Origin: Gammaproteobacteria bacterium
Lineage (GTDB): Bacteria; Pseudomonadota; Gammaproteobacteria; Pseudomonadales; Pseudohongiellaceae
NCBI GenBank assembly: GCA_008081045.1
Contig: VMDC01000016.1
Location: forward strand, 62,001 to 126,000
DNA: 64,000 bases
Direction of reading: 5' to 3'
The stretch's first letter is position 1, and each line of letters begins with the position of its first letter. Below, in pieces: positions 56,515-64,000 of this stretch. The position numbers and the translations under genes are program-made. The notes under the pieces are model-generated. The model was not told where the DNA came from. It worked only from the letters and a program-made list of their open reading frames with translations, and did not search any database.

Positions 56515-56533
56515 GCGGCCTGCTCAAGGCCGC
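56515..56533. repeat. GC-rich hairpin between the redoxin and DUF5916 genes
   Basis: GCGGCC (56515-56520), loop TGCTCAA, GGCCGC (56528-56533). It lies just past the redoxin stop, reading the minus strand. No T tail follows, so termination is only possible, not shown. Confidence 0.35.
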
Positions 56534-56587
56534 ACAAGAGCTCGACTAGAGTCCAACTCGGGTCCGGCTGAGGCTCAACTAGATCAA

Positions 56588-57178
56588 CTAGAGTTCAGCC
56601 GCTGCAGCCAGTATGTCGCTGAAGTCCGGCCGGTCACGATAGCTTTCTTCAGCGAATTTGGCGCGAATGATGCCATCACTGGAAATCAGAAAGATGCCCG
56701 GATAGGGAACCCCATAGGCGCGCTGCCCCGGTTCATAGTCCGTGTCGTTGAGAATCCCCAGCCGGTTCACGTGCGTCATGTCCTCATCACGCAAAAGGGT
56801 AAACCCGATCCCCTCGTCTTCAGCAACCTCCCGAAGAATCTCAATTGAATCGTATGTCATTGCAACCACGGACACACCCATGGCTTCAAATTGTTCTGCA
56901 ATATCTGTCAGCTGCACGAGCTGAGCTCTACAGTAAGGTCACCAGTCAAAGGAACGGCTGAGCATAAACAGCATTCCGTTCCCGCCTTTGAGATCTTCGA
57001 AACTGCGAAGGTCACCCTGCTGGTCTTGGGCGCGTAATTCGGGTAACGGCGAGCCCGCAGGCAGGTCGGGCGACCAGACAAATTCCTGTGCCAGCGACGT
57101 GCCAGTGAAGCAGAGCAGCAAAGCGAGCAGTGCCTTGCTGCTCGGCCTGATGATTTTGTGATGAAGTAGAGGTTTCAT
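56588..57178 (-). CDS. Probable selenoprotein: exported peroxiredoxin/thioredoxin-like redoxin with in-frame TGA at the active site
   Basis: Read through the TGA at 56939-56941, this gene encodes 196 residues. A signal peptide (residues about 13-30, ALLALLLCFTGTSLA) is followed by a redoxin domain, LFMLSRSFDW then U80-P-Y-C83, then RAQLVQLTDIAEQFEAMGVS. Related redoxins read DWCPYC(K/R)AQL, so the TGA falls exactly on the first catalytic Cys while Cys83 is kept. Frame and similarity continue without a break to the normal end (GVPYPGIFLISSDGIIRAKF). A hairpin fitting the bacterial SECIS rules follows the TGA. AAGGA precedes the ATG at 57178. The alternative is a nonsense mutation, giving a 79-residue fragment. 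Confidence 0.82.
56908..56941 (-). promoter_or_regulatory. SECIS-like hairpin after the in-frame TGA
   Basis: On the minus strand, 14 bases after the TGA comes TCAGCT, loop CGTGC, AGCTGA: a perfect six-pair stem with a G as second loop base. The loop begins 21 bases past the TGA, inside the range known for bacterial SECIS elements, whose apical loop needs an early G. Confidence 0.6.
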
Positions 57179-57270
57179 AGGAATCCTTGTTGGCCGCTGA
57201 ATTGGTTAACTGTGGGGGCGCGTGAGACTCCGGGATACCGCCGCGTGCAGGCTTACCGGCTGCTTTCTCA

Positions 57271-57981
57271 TTACTCCAGCCCCGCCAGAAAGCGCTCTCC
57301 TCGCGGCAGATAATTGTTTTGACTGTCGAGTGAGAAAACTACGGAGCTTGACCGTCCGATAATTTCGCTTCGGGGAACGAAGCTGTAAATTCGACTGTCG
57401 GCGCTGTTATCCCGATTATCACCGAGTACGAAGTACTGATCGTCCGGCACCACGCTCGGCCCATAGCTGCGACCGGAGCGGTTGATGTACCGACTCGACA
57501 GGCGGGCCTGATGAGCCCCTTCAGGCAGCTGCTCGGAAATAATGATCGACTCTGAGTCGCGCGACAGCACTTCGTAAACGGCAGGCACGCCATTGATCAC
57601 CAGCGTGTTGTTCTGCATGTAAACCGTATCGCCCGGGATCCCGACTATCCGCTTGACCAGCCGCTTGCCGGCGCGCTCGGAGTCAATGATGACAATGTCA
57701 CCACGTTGGGGGTCAGACAGCTCAGCCAGTGAAATTTCTGTGAAAGGAATTTTCACATCGTAGGCGAGCTTGTTCACCCAGACTTTGTCTCCATCCAGCA
57801 AGGTCGGCAGCATTGAGGCACCGGAAATCGAGCTGAGGTCGGCAATAGCGCTTTTGAAAAACACAATGCAGCTCAGCAGCAGCAGGAACTGTCTATTCTC
57901 CCGCCAGGCAGCCCGGCCGTAGTCAAGCGCACGGGCACCGAGACTCTCCGCGGCTCCGAGGTTGTCGTCTGTTTCTGACAT
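57271..57981 (-). CDS. lepB: Signal peptidase I
   Basis: Membrane serine protease that removes signal peptides. From the ATG at 57981 it has 236 residues with one clear transmembrane helix (FLLLLSCIVFFKSAIADLSS). Catalytic Ser lies in ISGASMLPTLLDGDKVWVNK and catalytic Lys in GKRLVKRIVGIPGDTVYM; the box GDNRDNSADSRIYSFVPR is also present. A TTG at 58053 or GTG at 58047 could extend the N-terminus by about 24 residues; the choice is uncertain. Divergent from lhr. It may be a second, shorter Lep type, since the usual lepA-lepB context is missing. Confidence 0.9.
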   Translation of the reverse strand: MSETDDNLGAAESLGARALDYGRAAWRENRQFLLLLSCIVFFKSAIADLSSISGASMLPTLLDGDKVWVNKLAYDVKIPFTEISLAELSDPQRGDIVIIDSERAGKRLVKRIVGIPGDTVYMQNNTLVINGVPAVYEVLSRDSESIIISEQLPEGAHQARLSSRYINRSGRSYGPSVVPDDQYFVLGDNRDNSADSRIYSFVPRSEIIGRSSSVVFSLDSQNNYLPRGERFLAGLE

Positions 57982-58101
57982 GCTCGTAAACTTAGCCAGC
58001 GCCTCCGGTGATGTCAATTCAGCCCGTGTCTTGAAAATTTTCCCCACCTTCAATAACCTGTATTTTTGTACAGTAATCGGCGCTTTGCCCGGTGCACCAA
58101 G

Positions 58102-61100
58102 ATGTCAGCAGAATCCGCTCTACGGCAATTCCACCCTGCAAGCCAGAACTGGTTTCGGGCAACATTCGGGGCACCTACCTCTGCACAGACGAATGCCTGG
58201 CCGGCTATCAAGGCCGGTCGTCATACGTTGATTTCCGCGCCTACCGGGAGCGGAAAAACACTGGCTGCCTTTTATGGCGCGATTGATGATTTGCTTCAGA
58301 AAGGCTTAAACAATCAGCTGGAAGAAGGGGTCCACATTCTTTATGTGTCCCCATTGAAAGCGCTCAGTAACGACATCCAGCGAAACCTCGATCAACCACT
58401 GGACGGTATTGCCGAGCAGGTGCATTTACTGGGCCTGCCTCCGGTCGACATCCGGGTTGGCGTGAGAACGGGCGACACGCCAGCCAGTGAGCGCCAGAAG
58501 ATGGCCAGGCATCCACCGCATATTCTGGTTACTACTCCGGAATCCCTTTATCTGTTGCTCACCAGTGCCAGTGGTCGCGCCATGCTTGCCACTGTGTCTA
58601 CAGTAATCGTCGATGAGATTCACGCTTTGCTGGGTGATAAACGAGGCTCACATCTCGCGCTCTCCCTGGAGAGGCTTCAATTGCTGTGCAGGAAAAGCAC
58701 TGGCCAGCACCTCCAGAGAATCGGCCTTTCGGCGACCCAGCGACCTATTGAGATGGTTGCTCGGTATTTGATTGGCGCAGCCGGGTTACAAGAAGAGGCC
58801 ATAGCATGCGACATCGTGGACTCCGGTTTCCGTCGCAAGCGAGACCTCCGCATTGAGGTGCCGGGCTCTCCTCTGAGCGCAATCATGAGCAATGAGGTTT
58901 GGGAAGAGCTCTACGAGCGTCTGGTCACTCTGATCAATACCCATGAAACCACACTGATTTTCGTCAACACAAGAAGGCTGTCCGAGCGGCTGGCTCTGGC
59001 ACTGAGTGAACGGCTGGGGGATGCCAGTGTCTGTTCCCACCATGGCAGCATGAGTAAAGACCACCGCCACAATGCAGAGCAGCGTCTCAAGAAGGGAGAT
59101 CTCAAGGTGCTGGTAGCCACGGCATCAATGGAGCTGGGTATCGATGTCGGATCGGTCGATCTGGTCGTGCAATTCTCTTCTCCAAAGAGTATCGCCGTAT
59201 TCCTGCAGCGGGTAGGAAGGAGCGGGCACTCGGTGCACGGCACACCCAAGGGCATTCTGTTTCCGCTGACCCGGGATGACCTGGTTGAAGCGACGGCATT
59301 ACTGCAGGGCATCGAGGCGGGTGAGCTTGACCAGATCGTCATGCCCGAAAAACCTATGGACATTCTTGCTCAGCAAATCGTCGCGGAGGTGTCATCGCCC
59401 GGTTTATCGACACAGGATGGAACAGAGCCGACAGGCTGGAACCTTGAACAGCTGTTTGAGCTGTTCGTCAATGCCTACCCTTACCGAAATCTGACTAAAG
59501 CCGAATTTGAAACGCTCATCAAAATGCTCGCGGAAGGCTACTCAACAAGAAGAGGGCGGCGTGGCGCCTATCTCCATCTGGATCTCATCAACAGGAAGGT
59601 GCATACCAGACGCGGAGCCAATCTCGTGTCCCTGACTAACGGGGGAGCGATTCCCGACATGTTCGATTATCAGGTGGTGCTGGATCCGGATGACACGGTT
59701 GTCGGGACGCTTAATGAGGACTTTGCGCTTGAGGCTACACCCGGAGACGTCTTTACCCTGGGGACCCATGCCTGGCAAATGCTCAGAGTTGACGGTCTTA
59801 AAGTCCGGGTCCGGGATGCAGAAGGATTACAGCCCACTATCCCATTCTGGTTTGGCGAAGGCCCGGGCAGAACCCGGGAGCTGTCTGAGCAAGTCTCGAA
59901 ACTGAGAAACCAGATCGCGAGCCTGCTCGTGAATGAATCGGCTGCTGCTGCCGAGCGCTGGCTGGAGCATTCGGTTGCCCTGCCGCGCAGTGCCAGCTCA
60001 CAGCTGGTTGAGTATCTGCAGAGCGGCATGAATGCGCTTGGCGTAATGCCAAGCCGGGACACGCTTGTGATGGAGCGTTTTTTCGACGAGGTTGGGGACA
60101 TGCATGTGGTCATTCATTCCCCCTTTGGCAGTCGCTTGAACAGGGGTTGGGGACTGGCGTTGCGGAAAAAATTCTGTAAGTCATTTAACTTTGAACTCCA
60201 GGCAGCAGCTAACGAAGACAGCATCGTTATTTCGCTTGGTTCTGTTCACAGCTTCCCTCTTGATGAAGTCTATCGCTATCTGCAGACGGCAACGGTTCGA
60301 GATACCCTGATTCAGGCAATGCTGGATGCGCCAATGTTTGAAGTGCGCTGGCGATGGAATGCTACCCGTTCTCTGGCTATTCAACGCAATCGGGCAGGTA
60401 AGCGTGTCCCGCCACAATTCCAGCGTATGGATGCAGAGGATCTTGTAGCCCATGTCTTTCCCGACCAGATTGCCTGCCAGGAAAACATTACCGGCCAAAG
60501 GGAGGTGCCAGACCATCCACTGGTGAATCAGACGATTCACGACTGCCTGACCGAGGCCATGGACATTGATGAACTGGAACAGCTGATTGCGGCAATAGAG
60601 GGCAAAGAATTGACCCTGATCGCGAAAGATCTTCGTGAGCCTTCGCCTTTCGCGCAAGAGATTATCAACGCCAGACCCTATGCGTTCCTTGATGATGCGC
60701 CCTTTGAAGAGCGTAGAACGAACGCGATTCGCAATCGCAGATGGGCAGATCCGGCGGAGGCAAAAGATTTCAGCCTGCTTGATGAGCAAGCGATTCAGCG
60801 GGTTCGGGAAGAGGCCTGGCCGTCTGTGGGCAACGCTGAAGAGCTGCATGATGCGCTGTTAAGCGCCGGATTTGTTCTGCCGCAGGAATTTGACAGCATC
60901 GCTCAGCCAGCATGGCGTCAGACTCTGACGGATGCAGGCCGCATCTCACTGTTGACGCAGTTGGCGAATCCGCTGTGGGTAGCAACTGAACAGCTGCCGC
61001 GATTCAGGGCGGTTTTTCCGGAGCAGCTGAGCAAGCTGCCGGTGCCAGAGGTCTTGCACTCAGAAACCTGGGAAAACGCTGATGCGCTGCGTGAGATTAT

Positions 61101-62601
61101 CCGTGGACGCCTGGAATGCTTGGGGCCTGTTACCGCAGAGCGTCTTGCCGGGGAGCTGGCATTGCCGCAATCTGATGTGGACCAGGCTTTGCTGGCTCTT
61201 GAGGTGGAAGGCTTCGCTTTTCAGGGCCAGTTCACTCCGGTGAGTCAGGCAGCTGTTGTGGCAACCGGGAAAACGCCACCGACAGAGTGGTGTGAGCGCA
61301 GGCTTCTGCAGCGGATTCATCGATATACGATCGACCAGCATAAAAAGAAAATCAAGCCAGTTTCACTGGCGGTTTTCACCGAATTCCTGTTCGAGCATCA
61401 GCAGCTGCTGCCGATTCGTCCTGATGATCATCCTCTGGAATCAGGTCTGGATGGTCAGACCCGGTTGTACAACACTCTCAATATTCTTGATGGCAGCTCG
61501 GCGCCCGCGGTGAGCTGGGAATCGGATATTTTTCCGGCAAGAATTCCTGACTATGAACCGGCATGGCTTGATGCGATGTGTATCAGCGGCAAGGTGGTCT
61601 GGGGGCGATATCTGCTACCTGCATCGCAACCCTCCCAAAAACAGAGAAGGGTGCCAGTCCAGCGTAAACGGAGTGCCGGTCCGGTCAAAAGTACGCCAGT
61701 CAGCTTACTTGCCAGGGCCAATCAGGACATCTGGAAAATTCTGGCAGAGACCCAAACTGCGGACAATCAGACACAGGGGCTCTCTGACGCGGCCAATCGT
61801 ATCGAGGCCGATCTGCTGGCATTTGGAGCGAGCTTTCTCGATCAGATACAAAGCCGAACGGATTTGCGTAAATCGCAATTGGAAGACGGTCTGGCAGAGC
61901 TGGTCCGCCTGGGCAAGGTTTGCAGCGACTCGTTTACCGGGTTACGCGCGCTGCTGACACCGCTTCAAAATCGCTCGAGCGTCTCCGTCAAAGGAAGCCG
62001 AAAAGCCATGTTCGGGCTTGAGGATGCGGGTCGCTGGTCACTGTTGCAAACCTTCAGCGGAGCCAACGCACAGCGGAACCCCCGCGGTGAGGTCGGGCTT
62101 GATGATGAGCAAATGGAGCGCCTGGCCATAATTTACCTGCAGCGTTGGGGTGTGGTCTTCCGGGCGCTCATTGAAAAAGAGTCTCTGGCACCGCCCTGGA
62201 GGGCATTGTTGGCCGTCTACCGAAGGATGGAGCTCAAGGGCACTGTTCGGGGCGGCCGTTTTATCTCCGGTGTCGGCGGCGAGCAATTTGCTTTTTCAGA
62301 GACGATCGACAGCCTGCGGAAACTGAAGAACGTCCGTGAAACGTCGGCGCCCGCTTCACATTACTGTCTGTCGGCTACTGATCCTGCGAATTTGATCAAC
62401 CTGATTTTGCCTACCCGAAAGCTTGCCCGCCTGGCGGGTAATCGGGTGCTTTATCGGGGAGGAGTACCCATCGCGCTGATGGAATCAGGAGAGATCTGTT
62501 TGTTGCGGCAGATGGGAGAGGAGGAGCAGTGGCAGGTACGACAGATGCTGACTGAAAGAGCCTTTCCGCCGAGACTCAGAAGCTACCTCGGGGCCCGCTA
62601 G
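58102..62601 (+). CDS. lhr: Lhr-type large ATP-dependent DNA helicase
   Basis: Superfamily 2 helicase of 1499 residues, the full-length Lhr form found in E. coli and pseudomonads. The Q-motif region is PTSAQTNAWPAIKAG, followed by Walker A LISAPTGSGKTLAAFYGAID, TTPESLYLLLT, the DEIH box VIVDEIHALLGDKRGSHLAL, the SAT motif RIGLSATQRPIE and motif VI VLQRVGRSGHSVHG-type residues. Family-typical winged-helix and Lhr core modules follow, and a long C-terminal domain. The family acts in DNA repair. The ATG at 58102 is chosen over a TTG at 58066. Confidence 0.93.
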   Translation: MSAESALRQFHPASQNWFRATFGAPTSAQTNAWPAIKAGRHTLISAPTGSGKTLAAFYGAIDDLLQKGLNNQLEEGVHILYVSPLKALSNDIQRNLDQPLDGIAEQVHLLGLPPVDIRVGVRTGDTPASERQKMARHPPHILVTTPESLYLLLTSASGRAMLATVSTVIVDEIHALLGDKRGSHLALSLERLQLLCRKSTGQHLQRIGLSATQRPIEMVARYLIGAAGLQEEAIACDIVDSGFRRKRDLRIEVPGSPLSAIMSNEVWEELYERLVTLINTHETTLIFVNTRRLSERLALALSERLGDASVCSHHGSMSKDHRHNAEQRLKKGDLKVLVATASMELGIDVGSVDLVVQFSSPKSIAVFLQRVGRSGHSVHGTPKGILFPLTRDDLVEATALLQGIEAGELDQIVMPEKPMDILAQQIVAEVSSPGLSTQDGTEPTGWNLEQLFELFVNAYPYRNLTKAEFETLIKMLAEGYSTRRGRRGAYLHLDLINRKVHTRRGANLVSLTNGGAIPDMFDYQVVLDPDDTVVGTLNEDFALEATPGDVFTLGTHAWQMLRVDGLKVRVRDAEGLQPTIPFWFGEGPGRTRELSEQVSKLRNQIASLLVNESAAAAERWLEHSVALPRSASSQLVEYLQSGMNALGVMPSRDTLVMERFFDEVGDMHVVIHSPFGSRLNRGWGLALRKKFCKSFNFELQAAANEDSIVISLGSVHSFPLDEVYRYLQTATVRDTLIQAMLDAPMFEVRWRWNATRSLAIQRNRAGKRVPPQFQRMDAEDLVAHVFPDQIACQENITGQREVPDHPLVNQTIHDCLTEAMDIDELEQLIAAIEGKELTLIAKDLREPSPFAQEIINARPYAFLDDAPFEERRTNAIRNRRWADPAEAKDFSLLDEQAIQRVREEAWPSVGNAEELHDALLSAGFVLPQEFDSIAQPAWRQTLTDAGRISLLTQLANPLWVATEQLPRFRAVFPEQLSKLPVPEVLHSETWENADALREIIRGRLECLGPVTAERLAGELALPQSDVDQALLALEVEGFAFQGQFTPVSQAAVVATGKTPPTEWCERRLLQRIHRYTIDQHKKKIKPVSLAVFTEFLFEHQQLLPIRPDDHPLESGLDGQTRLYNTLNILDGSSAPAVSWESDIFPARIPDYEPAWLDAMCISGKVVWGRYLLPASQPSQKQRRVPVQRKRSAGPVKSTPVSLLARANQDIWKILAETQTADNQTQGLSDAANRIEADLLAFGASFLDQIQSRTDLRKSQLEDGLAELVRLGKVCSDSFTGLRALLTPLQNRSSVSVKGSRKAMFGLEDAGRWSLLQTFSGANAQRNPRGEVGLDDEQMERLAIIYLQRWGVVFRALIEKESLAPPWRALLAVYRRMELKGTVRGGRFISGVGGEQFAFSETIDSLRKLKNVRETSAPASHYCLSATDPANLINLILPTRKLARLAGNRVLYRGGVPIALMESGEICLLRQMGEEEQWQVRQMLTERAFPPRLRSYLGAR

Positions 62602-62613
62602 ATTGCAGCTGTT

Positions 62614-62669
62614 AAAAAAATCCCACCGCCATTTTACCTGCAGCAATCACAGACAAAACGACGATGGGA
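62614..62669 (-). terminator. Strong intrinsic terminator on the minus strand
   Basis: On the minus strand TCCCATCGTCGTTTTG (62669-62654) pairs over 16 positions with TAAAATGGCGGTGGGA (62636-62621), allowing G-U pairs, around a 17-base loop. Seven T residues follow (the A run at 62614-62620). There is no T run in the plus direction, so it does not end lhr; it marks the 3' end of a minus-strand transcript. Confidence 0.85.
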
Positions 62670-62880
62670 CCTTCTACGTATGGGAGCTAAGGACACCGAC
62701 AGTGCGGAGTCCCCTCCAGCTATACAAGTCAGATAGACCAGGCTAACTAGACTAGATAACCGGAGGCTCCCCTAATAGATTGACTACTAATGGGATCACC
62801 TCCTTTCGATTCCAGGGTAGCAAAGGGTGTTAGGAAGTTCCCCCTGTTAGAACCGCTAACACTCGACTGTCTCGTTATAT
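62614..62880 (-). ncRNA. Candidate small RNA in the gap after lhr
   Basis: The 518 bases between lhr and the DUF6164 gene hold no credible protein gene but show strong minus-strand RNA structure. A TATATAAC box at about 62882-62874 could be the -10 region. It is followed by a hairpin with stem GTGTTAG/CTAACAC (62827-62833 with 62856-62862) and an inner GTTC/GAAC stem. Next come an unusually perfect Shine-Dalgarno-like stretch AAAGGAGGTGATCC (62806-62793), a GGAG-GGGA-CTCC hairpin (near 62706-62717) and the terminator. Several GGA triplets lie in predicted loops, as in CsrA-binding RNAs. It may instead be a long 3' UTR of the DUF6164 gene. No known family recognised. Confidence 0.45.
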
Positions 62881-63119
62881 AACACTGATGTGACTGAGTA
62901 AAGCGGCTTGTCCGGAGAAAAACCTAAGACGCATTTCTGCAACGCCCTGAAAGACTCTGAAAAGCTCTGAGGTATCAAGAAGGTGCTTGATGAGAGGATA
63001 GTATAAGAGGCAAGCGATCAGCCCCGGGGCGCTTTTCTGGGGCGCGACTTTTGTATTTGCTGTAATTCAGGGAGGGTTTGTCGCAACGGAAAACCGGGCT
63101 GTCCGATGCTTTTGCCGCC

Positions 63120-63479
63120 TTAAAATGACACAAAGAACCTCAGTGACAAAAAGAGCACGAGTGCTGCAAGGCCAAGATACACGCTGAATCGCACCGGTTC
63201 GGCGCGGAAGCTTTCCCAGAACGTTCTGATCTCGCCTTGTTCTCTTTGCTTTAGATACTGAGATTTGACTCTCGTGCTTCTGACTTCCTGATATTCATCG
63301 AGCAGGGCGCGGGCCTCGTCAAATTGCTGTTCGTCAACCAGCCAGAGACCCGGCATAGAAATCCCCCAATTTCCCGCAAAGGTCTCGAAGAACGGTATTT
63401 CGTTCTGCGTCAGAAGTTCGCGAACCTCTTCTGCTTCGTCATCAGGCACGTCGCGCATTCGGAACAGAAGTTTTGCCAT
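63120..63479 (-). CDS. DUF6164 family membrane protein
   Basis: A 119-residue protein. An N-terminal alpha/beta domain (AKLLFRMRDVPDDEAEEVRE; FFETFAGNWGISMPGLWLVD) and a charged linker precede one C-terminal transmembrane helix (FSVYLGLAALVLFLSLRFFV). This matches the DUF6164 pattern of small gammaproteobacterial proteins, which resemble DUF2007-type signal-transducing modules. Function unknown. Divergent from the TraB/GumN gene. Confidence 0.8.
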   Translation of the reverse strand: MAKLLFRMRDVPDDEAEEVRELLTQNEIPFFETFAGNWGISMPGLWLVDEQQFDEARALLDEYQEVRSTRVKSQYLKQREQGEIRTFWESFRAEPVRFSVYLGLAALVLFLSLRFFVSF

Positions 63480-63578
63480 ACTGTGACCGCTTGAAGAGTC
63501 TGATTGGGGGAACTGTCATGCGATGATCGAGCATGCTACCTTTAACCCCAATGCCTGTAAATTCGCTGAGGTCTGTTA

Positions 63579-64000
63579 ATGAGACGTGCGGTTAAACCCT
63601 CAATTCCTTTCGCCTTGATGCTAACCATTGCGCTGCTGCAGTTCGCCCCCGGAGCCTGGGCGGACGCCCCGGTGTGGCGGGTCACCGACGGTGAAAGCAC
63701 GGTCTATCTGGGCGGGACGGTCCACCTGTTGCGCCCAGAGGACTACCCTTTGCCCGAAGAGTTTGACCAAGCTTACGAGGGTTCATCAGAAGTGTTTTTT
63801 GAAACGGATATTTCGTCCATGAATGACCTCAGTGTGCAGGCGCAAATGCTGCAACAGCTCACTTACAGTGACGGCCGAACACTTAAGGATGTGCTGGATA
63901 CGCAAGCCTATGCTGCACTGGAAACCTATACGGCCGGAGTCGGCATGCCACTGATGATGCTCGAGCAGTTTAAACCAGGCATGATTGTTTCAACTTTGCA
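63579..64000 (+). CDS. TraB/GumN family protein (partial, 5' end)
   Basis: The first 140 residues of an exported protein. From the ATG at 63579 (GAGG at 63568-63571) there is a signal peptide (FALMLTIALLQFAPGAWADA). It continues PVWRVTDGESTVYLGGTVHL with the GTxHxL motif of TraB/GumN proteins, then FFETDISSM and LKDVLDTQAYAALETYTAGV. The family is thought to include metal-dependent proteases (Tiki-like, with conserved His and Glu). The gene is cut by the right edge of the window. Confidence 0.88.
   Translation, partial: MRRAVKPSIPFALMLTIALLQFAPGAWADAPVWRVTDGESTVYLGGTVHLLRPEDYPLPEEFDQAYEGSSEVFFETDISSMNDLSVQAQMLQQLTYSDGRTLKDVLDTQAYAALETYTAGVGMPLMMLEQFKPGMIVSTL

Noticed and set aside
56588-57178. 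Two separate small genes (56588-56917 and 56939-57178)
   Set aside because: Neither half is a complete redoxin and they join in frame at the active-site codon, so one gene with a Sec codon (or a nonsense mutation) fits better.
62793-62806. Match to the 3' end of 16S rRNA (GGATCACCTCCTT)
   Set aside because: Only 13 bases match and the flanks are unlike 16S rRNA, so this is not an rRNA gene or fragment; treated as part of the candidate RNA.

Overview
The window is a gammaproteobacterial chromosome segment, almost fully coding. Its gene neighbourhoods point to that class: coaBC-radC-rpmB-rpmG, cmoA-cmoB, rsmD next to ftsY-ftsE-ftsX-rpoH, coaD beside mutM, and a lipopolysaccharide core locus (waaF-waaC-waaG-carbamoyltransferase, lpxL, hldE, aldo/keto reductase, FAD oxidoreductase, waaA) whose content resembles the Pseudomonas one. 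I cannot name the genus. No rRNA, tRNA, CRISPR array or prophage was recognised; the only transposase-like gene is a RAYT-type protein at 2408-3376.

Layout. 1-2.4 kb: coaBC (cut by the window edge), radC, rpmB, rpmG. 2.4-3.6 kb: RAYT-like gene with a small repeat/hairpin upstream. 3.6-9 kb: cmoA-cmoB (tRNA wobble uridine), a small methyltransferase, a YgjP-type metallopeptidase, trmB, thiG, thiS and a DUF423 membrane protein. 9.1-13.6 kb: rpoH behind a near-perfect sigma-32 promoter, ftsX, ftsE, ftsY and divergent rsmD. 13.6-19.6 kb: YheT-type hydrolase, coaD, mutM, a hydantoinase-A protein and a secreted TPR/TonB-C-like protein.

19.8-33.5 kb: twelve plus-strand genes that I regard as the most unusual part. 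They encode lipoproteins, a TPR membrane protein, a membrane protein with about five PEGA repeats and an FGE-like domain, an ExbB/TolQ/MotA-like channel, an Hsp70/actin-fold-like protein and two von Willebrand factor A proteins. The two vWA proteins share an ExbD/TolR-like N-terminal membrane segment. An M48 metalloprotease lipoprotein closes the set. Together they look like an uncharacterised proton-motive-force-coupled envelope complex.

33.7-46.7 kb: a miniature protein made of what look like the two ends of a GspE/PilB ATPase, then LPS inner-core synthesis. 46.7-53.9 kb: pepQ, a MAPEG protein, a YbjQ protein and the glycine cleavage genes gcvT-gcvH-gcvP. 54-64 kb: a DUF5916 outer-membrane protein, a redoxin with an in-frame TGA exactly at the first active-site cysteine (a probable selenoprotein with a SECIS-like hairpin), lepB, the very large helicase lhr, and a 518-base gap that carries a strong minus-strand terminator and probably a small RNA. 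A DUF6164 protein and the start of a TraB/GumN-family protein follow.
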